Under the pieces are notes generated by a model, which ran no database searches, was not told the DNA's origin, and was given only the letters and a program-made list of their open reading frames with translations. A program made the position numbers and the translations under genes. Positions 43,814 to 52,215 of a stretch of 64,000 nt of DNA are shown in pieces. Numbering within the stretch: the first letter of the stretch is position 1; each line of letters starts with the position of its first letter. Origin of the DNA: Sphingomonas paeninsulae (lineage in GTDB: Bacteria > Pseudomonadota > Alphaproteobacteria > Sphingomonadales > Sphingomonadaceae); assembly GCF_003660165.1 (NCBI RefSeq), contig NZ_CP032829.1, positions 1,997,001 to 2,061,000 of the forward strand, read 5' to 3'.

Positions 43814-44789
43814 TGTTTAACTCGCTTGCGAAAACAGTGTCGGGTCCGATCGTCATGCCGCGGCCGATCACCGCTGCTTCGATACGGCGGAGATGGAAGG
43901 CGCGATCACCCCATGCGCCAGCCAATGCCCAGGCGCGTTTCATCCAAAAATGGAGATCGACTTCATAGGTATAGCCCATCGCACCATGAACCTGAATCGC
44001 AGTTTCGGCTGCCAGCATCGCGGCATCGGTGGCGGCGACCTTTGCATGGCTGATTGCGACCGCCGTGCGCGCATGGCCGTGTTCTGCTGCATAGGCCGCA
44101 CGCAACACAACTGGTCGGGCGAATTCCACCTTCACGGCAACCGTCGCAAGGTGATGCTTGATCGCCTGAAAACTGCCGATTGCCTGACCGAATTGTTCGC
44201 GTGTTTTTGCGTATTCGGTGGATATTGCCAGCATGGCTTCGGCACCGCCAAGCATCTGGGCTGCCGAAATCAGCGCGGCGCGGTTCAGCAAATTATCGTC
44301 CTCGGTGCTGAATACCGGCGCGAACAAACTGCGGAGCGGATCGATTCCGGTCAGTGCTTTTGCAACCGGCGGGACGGTCGTGCCACCGCTGGTATATAGT
44401 AAATCGGCTGTACCAAGATCGGCTATCCACGGATTGATCGGGTGCGCGAGTGCAATCTTCAGCGTGCCTGCCGCAACCTTCTCCTGCTCGGCAGGGGACA
44501 GGAGCGGAGCCGCGATCAATGCTGTGTCGGCGATCGGTTCGGACACATTGGCGCGACCCAGTTCGACCGCGACCAGTGCCGCCTCGATCAATCCAAGGCC
44601 CAGTCCGCCCTGTGCTTCGGGGACGAGCAACCCGGCCAGTCCCATGCCGACAAGGCCGCTCCAGACCGCATCGTCTGGCTCACGCTGGGCATCGCGCCTC
44701 CGCAACACCTCGGGGCCATGTTCGCCAGCCAGATAGTCGCGCACAGCGTTGCGCAATTCCTGTTGTTCTTCAGTGAGGCGGAAGTCCAT
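43806..44789 (-). CDS. acyl-CoA dehydrogenase, short subunit (FadE32-like)
   Basis: At 327 residues this is shorter than a normal acyl-CoA dehydrogenase (about 380) and lacks the central middle-domain beta segment, as do the FadE32/FadE33 proteins. It keeps FGQAIGSFQAIKHHLATV and VHGAMGYTYEVDLHFWMKRAW, the FAD-contact and C-terminal helices. It is encoded directly after the FadE31-like gene (12 bases apart), the arrangement of heterotetrameric steroid acyl-CoA dehydrogenases. The start at 44789 overlaps nothing and the next gene overlaps it by 8 bases. Confidence 0.83.
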   Translation of the reverse strand: MDFRLTEEQQELRNAVRDYLAGEHGPEVLRRRDAQREPDDAVWSGLVGMGLAGLLVPEAQGGLGLGLIEAALVAVELGRANVSEPIADTALIAAPLLSPAEQEKVAAGTLKIALAHPINPWIADLGTADLLYTSGGTTVPPVAKALTGIDPLRSLFAPVFSTEDDNLLNRAALISAAQMLGGAEAMLAISTEYAKTREQFGQAIGSFQAIKHHLATVAVKVEFARPVVLRAAYAAEHGHARTAVAISHAKVAATDAAMLAAETAIQVHGAMGYTYEVDLHFWMKRAWALAGAWGDRAFHLRRIEAAVIGRGMTIGPDTVFASELNNA

Positions 44790-44800
44790 TTACGCCTCCT

Positions 44801-45952
44801 TCAACGTGGCAAGCCGAGCAGACGCTCAGCGATAATGTTGCGCTGGATCTCGTTCGATCCTGCATAGATCGGACCGGAGAGCGAGAAGATATAGCCTTCC
44901 TGCCAAATGTTCGGGCCACCATCCGGCAATTGGGCAAGCTCGGCGGATGCGCCTAGCAAACTCATCGCCGCGCGGTGGGCGGCACGGTCCATCTCGGACC
45001 AGAAAATTTTGTTGAGACTGGCCTCTGCACCGATATGGCCGCCCGCCATCACGGTCGCCGCCACCGAATAGGTGTTAAGCGCATAGGCTTCCGCATCCAT
45101 CCATGCCTGCAACACCGCCTCATGCGCCTGTGTCGATGCGGTGGCCGCATGTGCGCGATACAGGTCGACCAGCCGCGCCGCCATTGCCTGAAAACGGGCA
45201 GGGGAGCGCAGCATCAGGCCGCGTTCGAAACCAGCCGTTGCCATCGCGACGTTCCAGCCTTCGCCTTCGCCCGCGATCCGGTTTTCAACCGGCACCCGGA
45301 CCTCGTCGAAGAAAATCTCTGCAAACCCAGTTTCTCCATGAAGCTGGCGGATCGGACGGATCGTCACGCCCGGCGTGTCGAGCGGCAGCAGAATGAACGA
45401 CAGCCCCTTGTGACGTTTGCTGCCTTCTTCAGTACGGAACAGACCGAAGCACCAGTCGGCAAACGCCGCGCGGCTCGACCATGTTTTCTGGCCGGAAATC
45501 ACATAATGATCGCCATCGCGCACTGCGCGGCTGCGGATCGCCGCCATGTCGGACCCGGCATTCGGTTCGGACCAAGCCTGCGCCCACATCTTTTCCCCGC
45601 TCGCCATTGGCGTCAGGAAACGGGCTTTTTGCTCGTCCGTGCCATATTCCATGATCGTGGGACCAAGCAGGAAGATGCCATTCTGATTGGCGCGAAGCGG
45701 TGCTCCGGCGCGCCAATATTCCTCTTCAAAGATCAGCCAGCGGATCAGGTCCAGCCCGCGTCCGCCATAAGCTTCGGGCCATGTCACCATGCCCCAGTTG
45801 CCTTCGGCCAGCGTGCGTTCCCATGCCACATGCTGCTCAAAGCCCTCTTGGCCCTCCAGCGTCTTGAGCGGAGTCTTGGGTACGTTCGCCGCCATCCATG
45901 CGCGAACCTCTGCGCGGAAGACCTGCTGTTCTGGCGTGTAGGTCAGGTCCAT
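44801..45952 (-). CDS. fadE31: acyl-CoA dehydrogenase, FadE31-like
   Basis: The 383-residue flavoprotein has TWPEAYGGRGLDL, FEEEYWRAGAPLRANQNG, AQAWSEPNAGSDMAA, GQKTWSSRAAF, FERGLMLRSPARF and the C-terminal IQRNIIAERLLGLPR, all remembered features of FadE31 (Rv3562). FadE31 forms complexes with FadE32/FadE33; the short partner lies next in the operon. Its role is to desaturate an acyl-CoA derived from ring C/D. The ATG at 45952 is separated from the enoyl-CoA hydratase stop by one base. Confidence 0.85.
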   Translation of the reverse strand: MDLTYTPEQQVFRAEVRAWMAANVPKTPLKTLEGQEGFEQHVAWERTLAEGNWGMVTWPEAYGGRGLDLIRWLIFEEEYWRAGAPLRANQNGIFLLGPTIMEYGTDEQKARFLTPMASGEKMWAQAWSEPNAGSDMAAIRSRAVRDGDHYVISGQKTWSSRAAFADWCFGLFRTEEGSKRHKGLSFILLPLDTPGVTIRPIRQLHGETGFAEIFFDEVRVPVENRIAGEGEGWNVAMATAGFERGLMLRSPARFQAMAARLVDLYRAHAATASTQAHEAVLQAWMDAEAYALNTYSVAATVMAGGHIGAEASLNKIFWSEMDRAAHRAAMSLLGASAELAQLPDGGPNIWQEGYIFSLSGPIYAGSNEIQRNIIAERLLGLPR

Positions 45953-45953
45953 A

Positions 45954-46703
45954 TCAGAATTTGGCCGCCTTGCCCGTTTCGACGAAGGCATCGCGCGCGC
46001 GCTGGCTGTCTTCGTGCATATACATTTCGAGTGTGAAGCCCTGTTCCCAGCGGTAGCCGCGATCGACATCGCGCGGCTCAAGACCGTTCAATGCTTCCTT
46101 GGCGATCACCAGTGCCTTGCGACTCTTGCTTGCGATGATCGCACAGAACGCGCGCGCTTCGTTGGCAAGGGATTCGGGCGGCACTACTTTTTCCACTGCA
46201 CCCAGCCGATATGCTTCGGCCGCCGGAATCGTGCCGCCGGTAAAGAACGCGGCGCGAACTTTGTGCAGGGGCAACATACGCGACAAATGGCTCGCACCGC
46301 CCATCGCGCCGCGATCGACTTCCGGCAGCGAGAAATAAGCATCTTCAGAAGCGACGATCGTGTCGGAGGCACCACAGATACCGATGCCGCCGCCGATGAC
46401 GAACTTGTGAACGGCGGACACAACCGGCACTTCACAGTCGCGTATGGCCTTGAAAGTCAGATAATTGCCGCGGTTAAGGTCCGTTATGCGTTCAGGATGC
46501 GCCTGCATCTCCTTAATATCGACACCACCGCAAAATCCGCGGCCCTCTGCGCGGATCAGGACGACATTAACATCCGGGTTCGCACCGGCTGCCCGGACGA
46601 TTTCCGGTATGCTCATCCAGGTCACGCTATCGAACGCATTTACCGGTGGAACGTCAAACACGATCTCGGCAATGCGGTCGTGAATGGTGGTCGTAATCGG
46701 CAT
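45954..46703 (-). CDS. echA20: ring-D-cleaving crotonase, EchA20-like
   Basis: The 249-residue crotonase resembles EchA20 (Rv3550), which hydrolyses the steroid ring D rather than hydrating a double bond. Matching points are PPVNAFDS, AEGRGFCGGVDIKEMQ, GGGIGICGASD, LPEVDRGAMGGASHL and YRWEQGFTLEM. The usual crotonase Glu pair is not obvious, consistent with the family. The ATG at 46703 follows the ipdC stop in a TGATG arrangement; a TTG one codon earlier is an alternative. Confidence 0.87.
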   Translation of the reverse strand: MPITTTIHDRIAEIVFDVPPVNAFDSVTWMSIPEIVRAAGANPDVNVVLIRAEGRGFCGGVDIKEMQAHPERITDLNRGNYLTFKAIRDCEVPVVSAVHKFVIGGGIGICGASDTIVASEDAYFSLPEVDRGAMGGASHLSRMLPLHKVRAAFFTGGTIPAAEAYRLGAVEKVVPPESLANEARAFCAIIASKSRKALVIAKEALNGLEPRDVDRGYRWEQGFTLEMYMHEDSQRARDAFVETGKAAKF

Positions 46704-47788
46704 CAAACTGTTCCGCTGTGTTCGAGAGGAGAAGCGATCGCCGCGAGCCGCGCCCGTGCTCGCGCCACGATCCCGTCAATCAATTCGGCGCAACTGGGTA
46801 AGTCCTCGATCGCACCTGCGACAAGCCCCGTCGCCATCAACCCGCCATCGGCATCTCCCGACACAACCGCGCGCTGAATCAGCATCGGTGCCGCCGCCGC
46901 CATCATCGCCTGCGGCAGGCTAAGCCCGCCGTGGCTGGTCATGCCCTTGGCCGACCGGAGCATATCGGCATAGCTGGCGTTCGTCTGCTTCTTCATCTGA
47001 AGCCCGCTTTCCATTGCCCGTATCCACAATCCGATGCCCGACGAACGCTCGATTTTGTCGAGTGCCTGATTGCGGATCATGCGCTGGGGCAACCCGTCGA
47101 CCTTTGTCGATACGTAGATGTCGTCAGTGCCTGCCTCGACATAACGCGCCTTGATACCTTCGGGCGGAGCGCTCTCTCGCGTCATAAGGAATCGTGTGCC
47201 CATCGCTATCCCGACAGCGCCGAATGCCAGCGCCGCCGCGAGCCCGCGCCCATCGGAAAAACCGCCAGCAGCCACGACCGGCACCTGAACCGCGTCCAAA
47301 ACCTGTGGCAGCAGAACCGTCGTTGGCACCGAACCCGTATGGCCGCCGCCTTCGCCACCCTGAACCGTCACGATATCGACGCCGAGTTGCACCATCTTCT
47401 GTGCATGTTTCACCGCGCCAACGGTTGGCATGCAGAGGATGCCCGCATTCTTGAACCGCGCGATCATTTTCGCGTCGGGGCCCCGGCCAAAGCTCACCGC
47501 ACGGATTTGCGCGGCGTTCTCGATAATTATATCGACGATTTCCGCCGCGCCGGGCTGGAAGGAGTGAAAGTTGACCCCGAACGGCTTGTCGGTCCCGCGC
47601 CGGACTTCGGCAATCGCAAGACGCGCTTCGGCAGGGGTCATCACTGCGGCGGCCAGAAAGCCGAACGCGCCTGCCTTGGTGGTTGCGATGACTAGCGGTG
47701 CCGTCGAAACCCAACCCATCGCGGTCTGCACAATAGGATAAGTGCAACCGAGCAGGCGGGTGAGGGGTGTGACAAGCGGATCGGCCAT
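46703..47788 (-). CDS. ipdC: nitronate monooxygenase-family flavoprotein, IpdC-like
   Basis: The 361-residue FMN protein has TYPIVQTAMGWVSTA, the FGVNFHSF strand, TVQGGEGGGHTG, VVAAGGFSDGRGLAAALAFGAVG and the FMN phosphate loop, typical of 2-nitropropane dioxygenase-like proteins. In the steroid C/D regulon of mycobacteria the equivalent is Rv3553 (IpdC), a NAD(P)H-dependent oxidoreductase acting on a ring C-opened CoA intermediate. It lies beside ipdAB and echA20, as in mycobacteria. The ATG at 47788 is used. Confidence 0.85.
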   Translation of the reverse strand: MADPLVTPLTRLLGCTYPIVQTAMGWVSTAPLVIATTKAGAFGFLAAAVMTPAEARLAIAEVRRGTDKPFGVNFHSFQPGAAEIVDIIIENAAQIRAVSFGRGPDAKMIARFKNAGILCMPTVGAVKHAQKMVQLGVDIVTVQGGEGGGHTGSVPTTVLLPQVLDAVQVPVVAAGGFSDGRGLAAALAFGAVGIAMGTRFLMTRESAPPEGIKARYVEAGTDDIYVSTKVDGLPQRMIRNQALDKIERSSGIGLWIRAMESGLQMKKQTNASYADMLRSAKGMTSHGGLSLPQAMMAAAAPMLIQRAVVSGDADGGLMATGLVAGAIEDLPSCAELIDGIVARARARLAAIASPLEHSGTV

Positions 47789-47790
47789 AA

Positions 47791-48972
47791 TCAGCGCGTC
47801 ACGATGACCGAAGAACCATGGCCGAACAGCCCCTGATTGGCGGTGATGCCGACCTTGGCACCTTCCACCTGTCGCTGACCGGATTGACCGCGAAGCTGCC
47901 AGGTGAGTTCGCAGACCTGTGCCAATGCCTGTGCGGGAACCGCCTCGCCGAAACAAGCCAGTCCGCCTGAAGGATTGACCGGCAACCGTCCGCCGATTTT
48001 GGTAGCACCTTCACGGAGCATTGCAGCAGCTTCGCCACGACCACACAGCCGCAAATCTTCCATCCAGTCGAGTTCGAGGGCGGTCGAAAGGTCATAGACC
48101 TCGGCCATCGAAACATCCTCCGGCCCGATGCCGGCTTCCTCATAAGCTTTCATTGGAAGCGCGGCCCGGAAGCTCTGCGCGTCAGCAACCACGGCGCTGT
48201 CGGTCGCAAGATCGGGCATCTCGATGACCGACGACGCGAACGTCGGCGTTACAGTCGAGATGGCAGCGATGCGGGGGGCATTCGCCTTGCCGATGCGTCG
48301 GGCATAGTCGAGGCTGCACACGATCAGTGCGGCTCCACCGTCCGATGTGGCGCAAATGTCCATCAGGCGCAGCGGATCGGCGACCATCGCGGAAGCTGCG
48401 ACATCTTCTGCTGTGAAAGTCTTGCGATAGCGCGCCTTGGGATTGGTGAAGCCGTGTTCTGCGTTCTTGACCTTAACCGCGGCGAAATCGTCCTGAGTAT
48501 CGCCATAGATTTCCATCCGGCGACGGGCATAAAGCGCGAAGTATGTCGGGTTGGTGATGCCGACCCGGAATCGCACCCAATCGGGATCGTCGGGCCGGTG
48601 TCCCTTGGCGGGTGCGAGAAAGCCCTTCGGCGTGGTGTCTGCGCCGATCACCAGCGCCACTTCCGCCTGACCGGCGAGTATCTTTGAACGCGCGGCGGCA
48701 AGCGCCTGCGATCCGCTCGCGCAAGCGGCGTAGCTGGTATTGACCTCTGCCCCCTGCCAGCCGAGCGCCTGAGCAAAAGTAGCTCCCGCGACATAGCCCG
48801 GATAACCGCACCGCATGGTTGCAGCGCCGGAAACGAAGCGCACATCGCGCCATGGGATACCCGCATCCGCCAAAGCTTCCTGTGCGGCGGCAACGCCATA
48901 GTCGACGAAGCTCCGACCCCATTTGCCCCAAGGGTGCATACCTACGCCGATAACTGCGATTTCGCCGCTCAT
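47791..48972 (-). CDS. lipid-transfer-protein/SCP-x type thiolase-like protein
   Basis: The 393-residue thiolase-fold protein has a Cys in YAACASGSQAL (residue 84) and a SDGGAALIV strand, but the C-terminal GHPxG motif is replaced by CFGEAVPAQ, so the usual catalytic His is not in place. Such non-canonical thiolases (Ltp2, DitF) pair with a DUF35 protein and act as retro-aldolases in side-chain removal. The DUF35 partner is encoded directly upstream with a 4-base overlap. The equivalent in M. tuberculosis is the Ltp/DUF35 pair. Function as aldolase is inference. Confidence 0.83.
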   Translation of the reverse strand: MSGEIAVIGVGMHPWGKWGRSFVDYGVAAAQEALADAGIPWRDVRFVSGAATMRCGYPGYVAGATFAQALGWQGAEVNTSYAACASGSQALAAARSKILAGQAEVALVIGADTTPKGFLAPAKGHRPDDPDWVRFRVGITNPTYFALYARRRMEIYGDTQDDFAAVKVKNAEHGFTNPKARYRKTFTAEDVAASAMVADPLRLMDICATSDGGAALIVCSLDYARRIGKANAPRIAAISTVTPTFASSVIEMPDLATDSAVVADAQSFRAALPMKAYEEAGIGPEDVSMAEVYDLSTALELDWMEDLRLCGRGEAAAMLREGATKIGGRLPVNPSGGLACFGEAVPAQALAQVCELTWQLRGQSGQRQVEGAKVGITANQGLFGHGSSVIVTR

Positions 48973-49412
48973 GCCGCTTCTCCCGCCATGGGTTTCCATT
49001 TCCAGACGAGTTTGCCCGCAGGATCGTCTGCGTCTGGCACGGTCTCGACCACGAGTTCCATTTTCAGGCCAGCCTTGAGTTGCTCGACACCCACGCCGGT
49101 GACGACCTGCCCCAAAACAACCATCTTTTCCTTCGCAAGCTCTACAGCCGCAATCGCATAGGGTTCGAATGGCTCAGCCGCGACATAGGGTTCGGGCGGC
49201 TTGTAGCAGGCGTTGGTGAACGACCAGAGCGTGCCCGTGCGCGAGAGTTCGACGATTGCGAATTGCGAACTGTCGCAGTCGGGATTGCGGCAAAAGCTTT
49301 CGAGCTTCGGGAAGTAATAAGTTTTACAATTCGCGCACTGCGAACCGAGCAGGTGCGGCTTGTCCCCGGTGGTGAACCAGCCATCCAGTACGGGTTTGAT
49401 TGCTTCGCTCAT
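48969..49412 (-). CDS. DUF35/OB-fold zinc-ribbon protein
   Basis: The 147-residue protein has an N-terminal rubredoxin-like zinc ribbon (CANCKTYYFPKLESFC with a second C-x4-C pair, residues 26-45) and a C-terminal OB-fold, the DUF35/ChsH2-type architecture. These proteins bind the acyl-CoA or support the partner thiolase/aldolase. It overlaps the thiolase-like gene start by 4 bases and the IpdB gene end by 4 bases. Confidence 0.87.
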   Translation of the reverse strand: MSEAIKPVLDGWFTTGDKPHLLGSQCANCKTYYFPKLESFCRNPDCDSSQFAIVELSRTGTLWSFTNACYKPPEPYVAAEPFEPYAIAAVELAKEKMVVLGQVVTGVGVEQLKAGLKMELVVETVPDADDPAGKLVWKWKPMAGEAA

Positions 49413-50194
49413 GATCGCCTCGCCGGTGGATTGTCCTTGAAAACACTGGCCCGCATCCCCTTGGGATCGAGCGAAGCAATAACAGCCAGCGCCGCGTCGT
49501 CAGGACCGGGCGTTTCGCCCAAGCCCTCTGGCCGGATCAGCGGAAAGCCGGTTGCGTCCTGAACCTGATCGAATGTCACGCCGGGATGGAGCGAACGAAC
49601 GCGGATCGCGTGATCCGGCCCTTCGAAATCCATTATGCACAGGTCGGTCACGATACGACGGAGATCGACGGCAGTCTGGTTCATGCCGGGCAGCCAGCGT
49701 GCCGGATTATAACCGACTCCACCGACGATATCGACTTCGCCCTCGACGAATATCCGCTTCGAGTGATTGGGCACGAACATCGAATTTATGTGGTTGGCGC
49801 TGTTCCCCGGAAGGCCACGCATACCAAGCATCGCAATCTTTGGCTGAGCATAGGGTCCGACGCCCGAAAGGTTGGTCTGGCCGAAACGATCGATCTGGAG
49901 CGGCCCAATCATCGCGTGTCGTCGACCCGACCAAACGATATCGAAAACACGCGCATACGACATGCATCCTGACAACGCTGGCGTGCCGGTGCGCGGACCC
50001 AGCGGAATGGGATCTTCGATGAGGAACGCTTCGCTGTCGGTCATCAACAGCTCGGGACTATGGGTAAGCTTTGCGAGGCCAGCGCCAATACGCGGGAGCG
50101 TTCCGACACCGGATGCAAGGATTTCGCCGTTGCCCCGAAAAGCGTCGGCACAAGCGACAATGACGAGTTCGGCGAGAGTGAATTCTTGGGTCAT
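49409..50194 (-). CDS. ipdB: CoA-transferase-fold hydrolase subunit IpdB
   Basis: The 261-residue protein is the beta subunit of the IpdAB complex, which opens steroid ring C (COCHEA-CoA hydrolase) and, despite the CoA-transferase fold, acts as a hydrolase. ASGVGTLPRIGAGLAKLTHSPEL, FDIVWSGRRHAMIGPLQIDRFGQTN and VTDLCIMDFEG are the expected landmarks. It follows ipdA by 7 bases. A longer reading to 50242 runs into ipdA; the ATG at 50194 is preferred. Confidence 0.88.
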   Translation of the reverse strand: MTQEFTLAELVIVACADAFRGNGEILASGVGTLPRIGAGLAKLTHSPELLMTDSEAFLIEDPIPLGPRTGTPALSGCMSYARVFDIVWSGRRHAMIGPLQIDRFGQTNLSGVGPYAQPKIAMLGMRGLPGNSANHINSMFVPNHSKRIFVEGEVDIVGGVGYNPARWLPGMNQTAVDLRRIVTDLCIMDFEGPDHAIRVRSLHPGVTFDQVQDATGFPLIRPEGLGETPGPDDAALAVIASLDPKGMRASVFKDNPPARRS

Positions 50195-50201
50195 ATGATC
50201 C

Positions 50202-51089
50202 TCAGAATATCGGCAGGGGCAGGGCGTTGATCGTGGCGACACCGCCCATGCGATCGATATAATCTGCCTCGTCCGTGCCTATCACGTCGCGGCGATATGC
50301 GTTCCAGCCGCCTTCTTCGCCGGCAGCAGCAGCATAAGCTTTCATCGCCTTGAAGTCCCAGCCATGACGTGGCGGATTGGTGGTGGGATGCGCGCCGCAC
50401 GTGGTTTCTACCACTCCGGTCACGAAACAACGCTCGTAAAAATTGTCCTTGGCCGTTGCAGCGTCGAGATCCAGTCGCTCGACCACCTCGTCGGCGCTGA
50501 CGAATGTGCGCGTGGCGGCACGGGCGAAGAGATCGTCGAAAAACGGATCGGGGCCCATCGTCAGGGTGTTGCCCAGTCGGTCGGCTTTGGTTGCATGAAG
50601 CAGCGCAACGTCCAACTTGATCGCAGGCATCGCCAACAGCACCTCACCATCATCATAAGGTGACGTGACGGTACGAAAATCCGGGTTGGCAGTGAGTACG
50701 TCGGAACCGAGGCCGGTACGTGTCGGCAGGAACGGAACGCGCATCGCAGCAGCGCGCAGACCCCATTGCAACAAACCTTCATCCAGTTCGCGCGCCTCGA
50801 AAGCGCCCGTCTGTCGCGCATGACGAAAGAACGGATCGGCCGGAATCACGTCCATGGAAACGAAGCCGTAGATAAGCGTCTTGATCTTGCCTGCAGCGAG
50901 AAGCATTCCGACTTCGGGGCCGCCATAGGCAACGACTGTCAAATCCTTGAGACCGCTGCGCAGGATAGCGCGGACGAGTGCCATGGGTTTGCGACGCGGC
51001 CCCCAGCCACCGATGCCGATCGTCATACCGTCGGCGAGCGATGCGACCATCGCCTCTGCAGTCAGGCGCTTGTCAAAGGTCGTGGTCAT
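50202..51089 (-). CDS. ipdA: CoA-transferase-fold hydrolase subunit IpdA
   Basis: The 295-residue alpha subunit has DGMTIGIGGWGPRRKPMALVRAI, TVVAYGGPEVG, YGFVSMD, FEARELDEGLLQ and LHATKADRLGN, the order seen in Rv3551. IpdAB hydrolyses the ring C of the last two steroid rings. The pair IpdA-IpdB with IpdC and EchA20 nearby is the diagnostic C/D gene set. The ATG at 51089 overlaps the TesB stop by 4 bases. Confidence 0.9.
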   Translation of the reverse strand: MTTTFDKRLTAEAMVASLADGMTIGIGGWGPRRKPMALVRAILRSGLKDLTVVAYGGPEVGMLLAAGKIKTLIYGFVSMDVIPADPFFRHARQTGAFEARELDEGLLQWGLRAAAMRVPFLPTRTGLGSDVLTANPDFRTVTSPYDDGEVLLAMPAIKLDVALLHATKADRLGNTLTMGPDPFFDDLFARAATRTFVSADEVVERLDLDAATAKDNFYERCFVTGVVETTCGAHPTTNPPRHGWDFKAMKAYAAAAGEEGGWNAYRRDVIGTDEADYIDRMGGVATINALPLPIF

Positions 51090-51979
51090 TGGCTGAAATC
51101 CCATTTGTGACCCCATAAATCTTCTTTGATCGTGAAGGTCGGCGTAACGACTGACCAGTCCGGAAACTGCTGGCCATCACAGCCATATTCAATGTCGAAG
51201 CCGCTGGGCGTGCGCATATAAAAACTCAACATCTTGTCGTTCGTATGCCGACCGATCGTGGAGGAGATATGAACACCTGCCGCCAGCGCCCGGTCATAGG
51301 CCAGACCGACGTCATCGACCGAGGGAACCTCGACCATCGTGTGGATCAGCCCCGATGGCGCTGGAAATTCACCCACTGCAACTGCGTGATGGCGTGGACC
51401 AGCGGCGTGCATGAAGCTCATTCCAAGGCCTTTTTCCGGGCCTCCAGGGAAATAAACACGCATCTCGTCACTGTCTCCGAAACCCAGTAGATCCTTATAA
51501 AAGGCCCGTGTCTCGATATACTTGTCGGTTGGGAGCACGACATGGCCGAAACCCATCTCTCCGGTCACGAAGCTCGGCACGCCGATTGGAGACACGAACG
51601 GCGTTCCCGCTATCGTGTTGCCCCAGCAAAGCTCAATTGCGTTCCCTGCAGGGTCGTTGAAGCTGGCAAAAGCCTGAACGTGACGCTCGCGCGTGCCAAC
51701 AGGATCGCCATCGGTGATCGTAACGCCAGCATTACGCACCCGATCGAGCACAGCCAGGTAATCGGCCTCTCCTGCACATTCCAGACCTGCGCAAAGGTAC
51801 CGGTCCGTGTCGGCAAGTTCGATGCGAAACCGCCACGGCCGGGCATCGATCCGAAGCAGCAGGCGTTTGCCGTCGTCGTCCATCGTCGCCGCAGCGCCGA
51901 CGACAGTTTCCGCAAACCGGCTCCAGGCCGAAAGGTCGCGTGACTGTACGCGAATATAGGCGAGCGATCTTACCGCCAT
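51086..51979 (-). CDS. tesB: 3,4-DHSA-type extradiol dioxygenase
   Basis: It cleaves the aromatised ring A catechol of 3,4-dihydroxy-9,10-secosteroids (3,4-DHSA 4,5-dioxygenase; TesB/HsaC). The 297-residue, two-VOC-domain protein has iron ligands His146 (FGHVVL), His213 (LIHTMVEV) and Glu264 (FDIEYG), the active-site His198 (RHHAVA), His245 (GRHTND) and Tyr255 region (MLSFYM), as in BphC/HsaC. Steroid versus biphenyl specificity is inferred from neighbours. The ATG at 51979 is followed by the whole ring C/D operon, of which it is the first gene. Confidence 0.9.
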   Translation of the reverse strand: MAVRSLAYIRVQSRDLSAWSRFAETVVGAAATMDDDGKRLLLRIDARPWRFRIELADTDRYLCAGLECAGEADYLAVLDRVRNAGVTITDGDPVGTRERHVQAFASFNDPAGNAIELCWGNTIAGTPFVSPIGVPSFVTGEMGFGHVVLPTDKYIETRAFYKDLLGFGDSDEMRVYFPGGPEKGLGMSFMHAAGPRHHAVAVGEFPAPSGLIHTMVEVPSVDDVGLAYDRALAAGVHISSTIGRHTNDKMLSFYMRTPSGFDIEYGCDGQQFPDWSVVTPTFTIKEDLWGHKWDFSQ

Positions 51980-52079
51980 TGCCTGTCTTCCTCCCCAAAA
52001 ACACAATTGTTCTGTTTCATCGTGTATCGGGAGCATCTTGGTGTTTCAAGCGGTATACGTGAAAAAATGGCGATAATTA

Positions 52080-52115
52080 TACGCACATTGGTATAAAAAA
52101 GACGTTTTATGCGTA
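52080..52115. promoter_or_regulatory. inverted TACGCA / TGCGTA pair in the divergent promoter region
   Basis: TACGCA at 52080-52085 and TGCGTA at 52110-52115 are inverted, 24 bases apart, with AT-rich flanks (TTATACGCAC, TTATGCGTATC). They sit between the tesB operon (start 51979) and the alcohol dehydrogenase gene (start 52216), so one site pair could control both operons. Confidence 0.45.
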
Positions 52116-52215
52116 TCTCGCGAAACTATGAGCGATTTGTTGCCTTGTGTTTGGACGCGTTCGGCGCGTAGAGCTTGCCCCGATCGGAACAACCGACGCG
52201 GAGAGGATTATGGCT

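Noticed and set aside
42947-44053. 368-codon plus-strand frame opposite fadA6 and the short acyl-CoA dehydrogenase
   Set aside because: No motifs and antisense to conserved enzymes.
44975-46036. 353-codon plus-strand frame opposite fadE31
   Set aside because: Antisense to a fully conserved acyl-CoA dehydrogenase; no recognisable domain.
52210-52215. ATG at 52210 as start of the alcohol dehydrogenase
   Set aside because: It is only 3 bases from the GAGAGG site; the ATG at 52216 has better spacing, though the difference is two residues.
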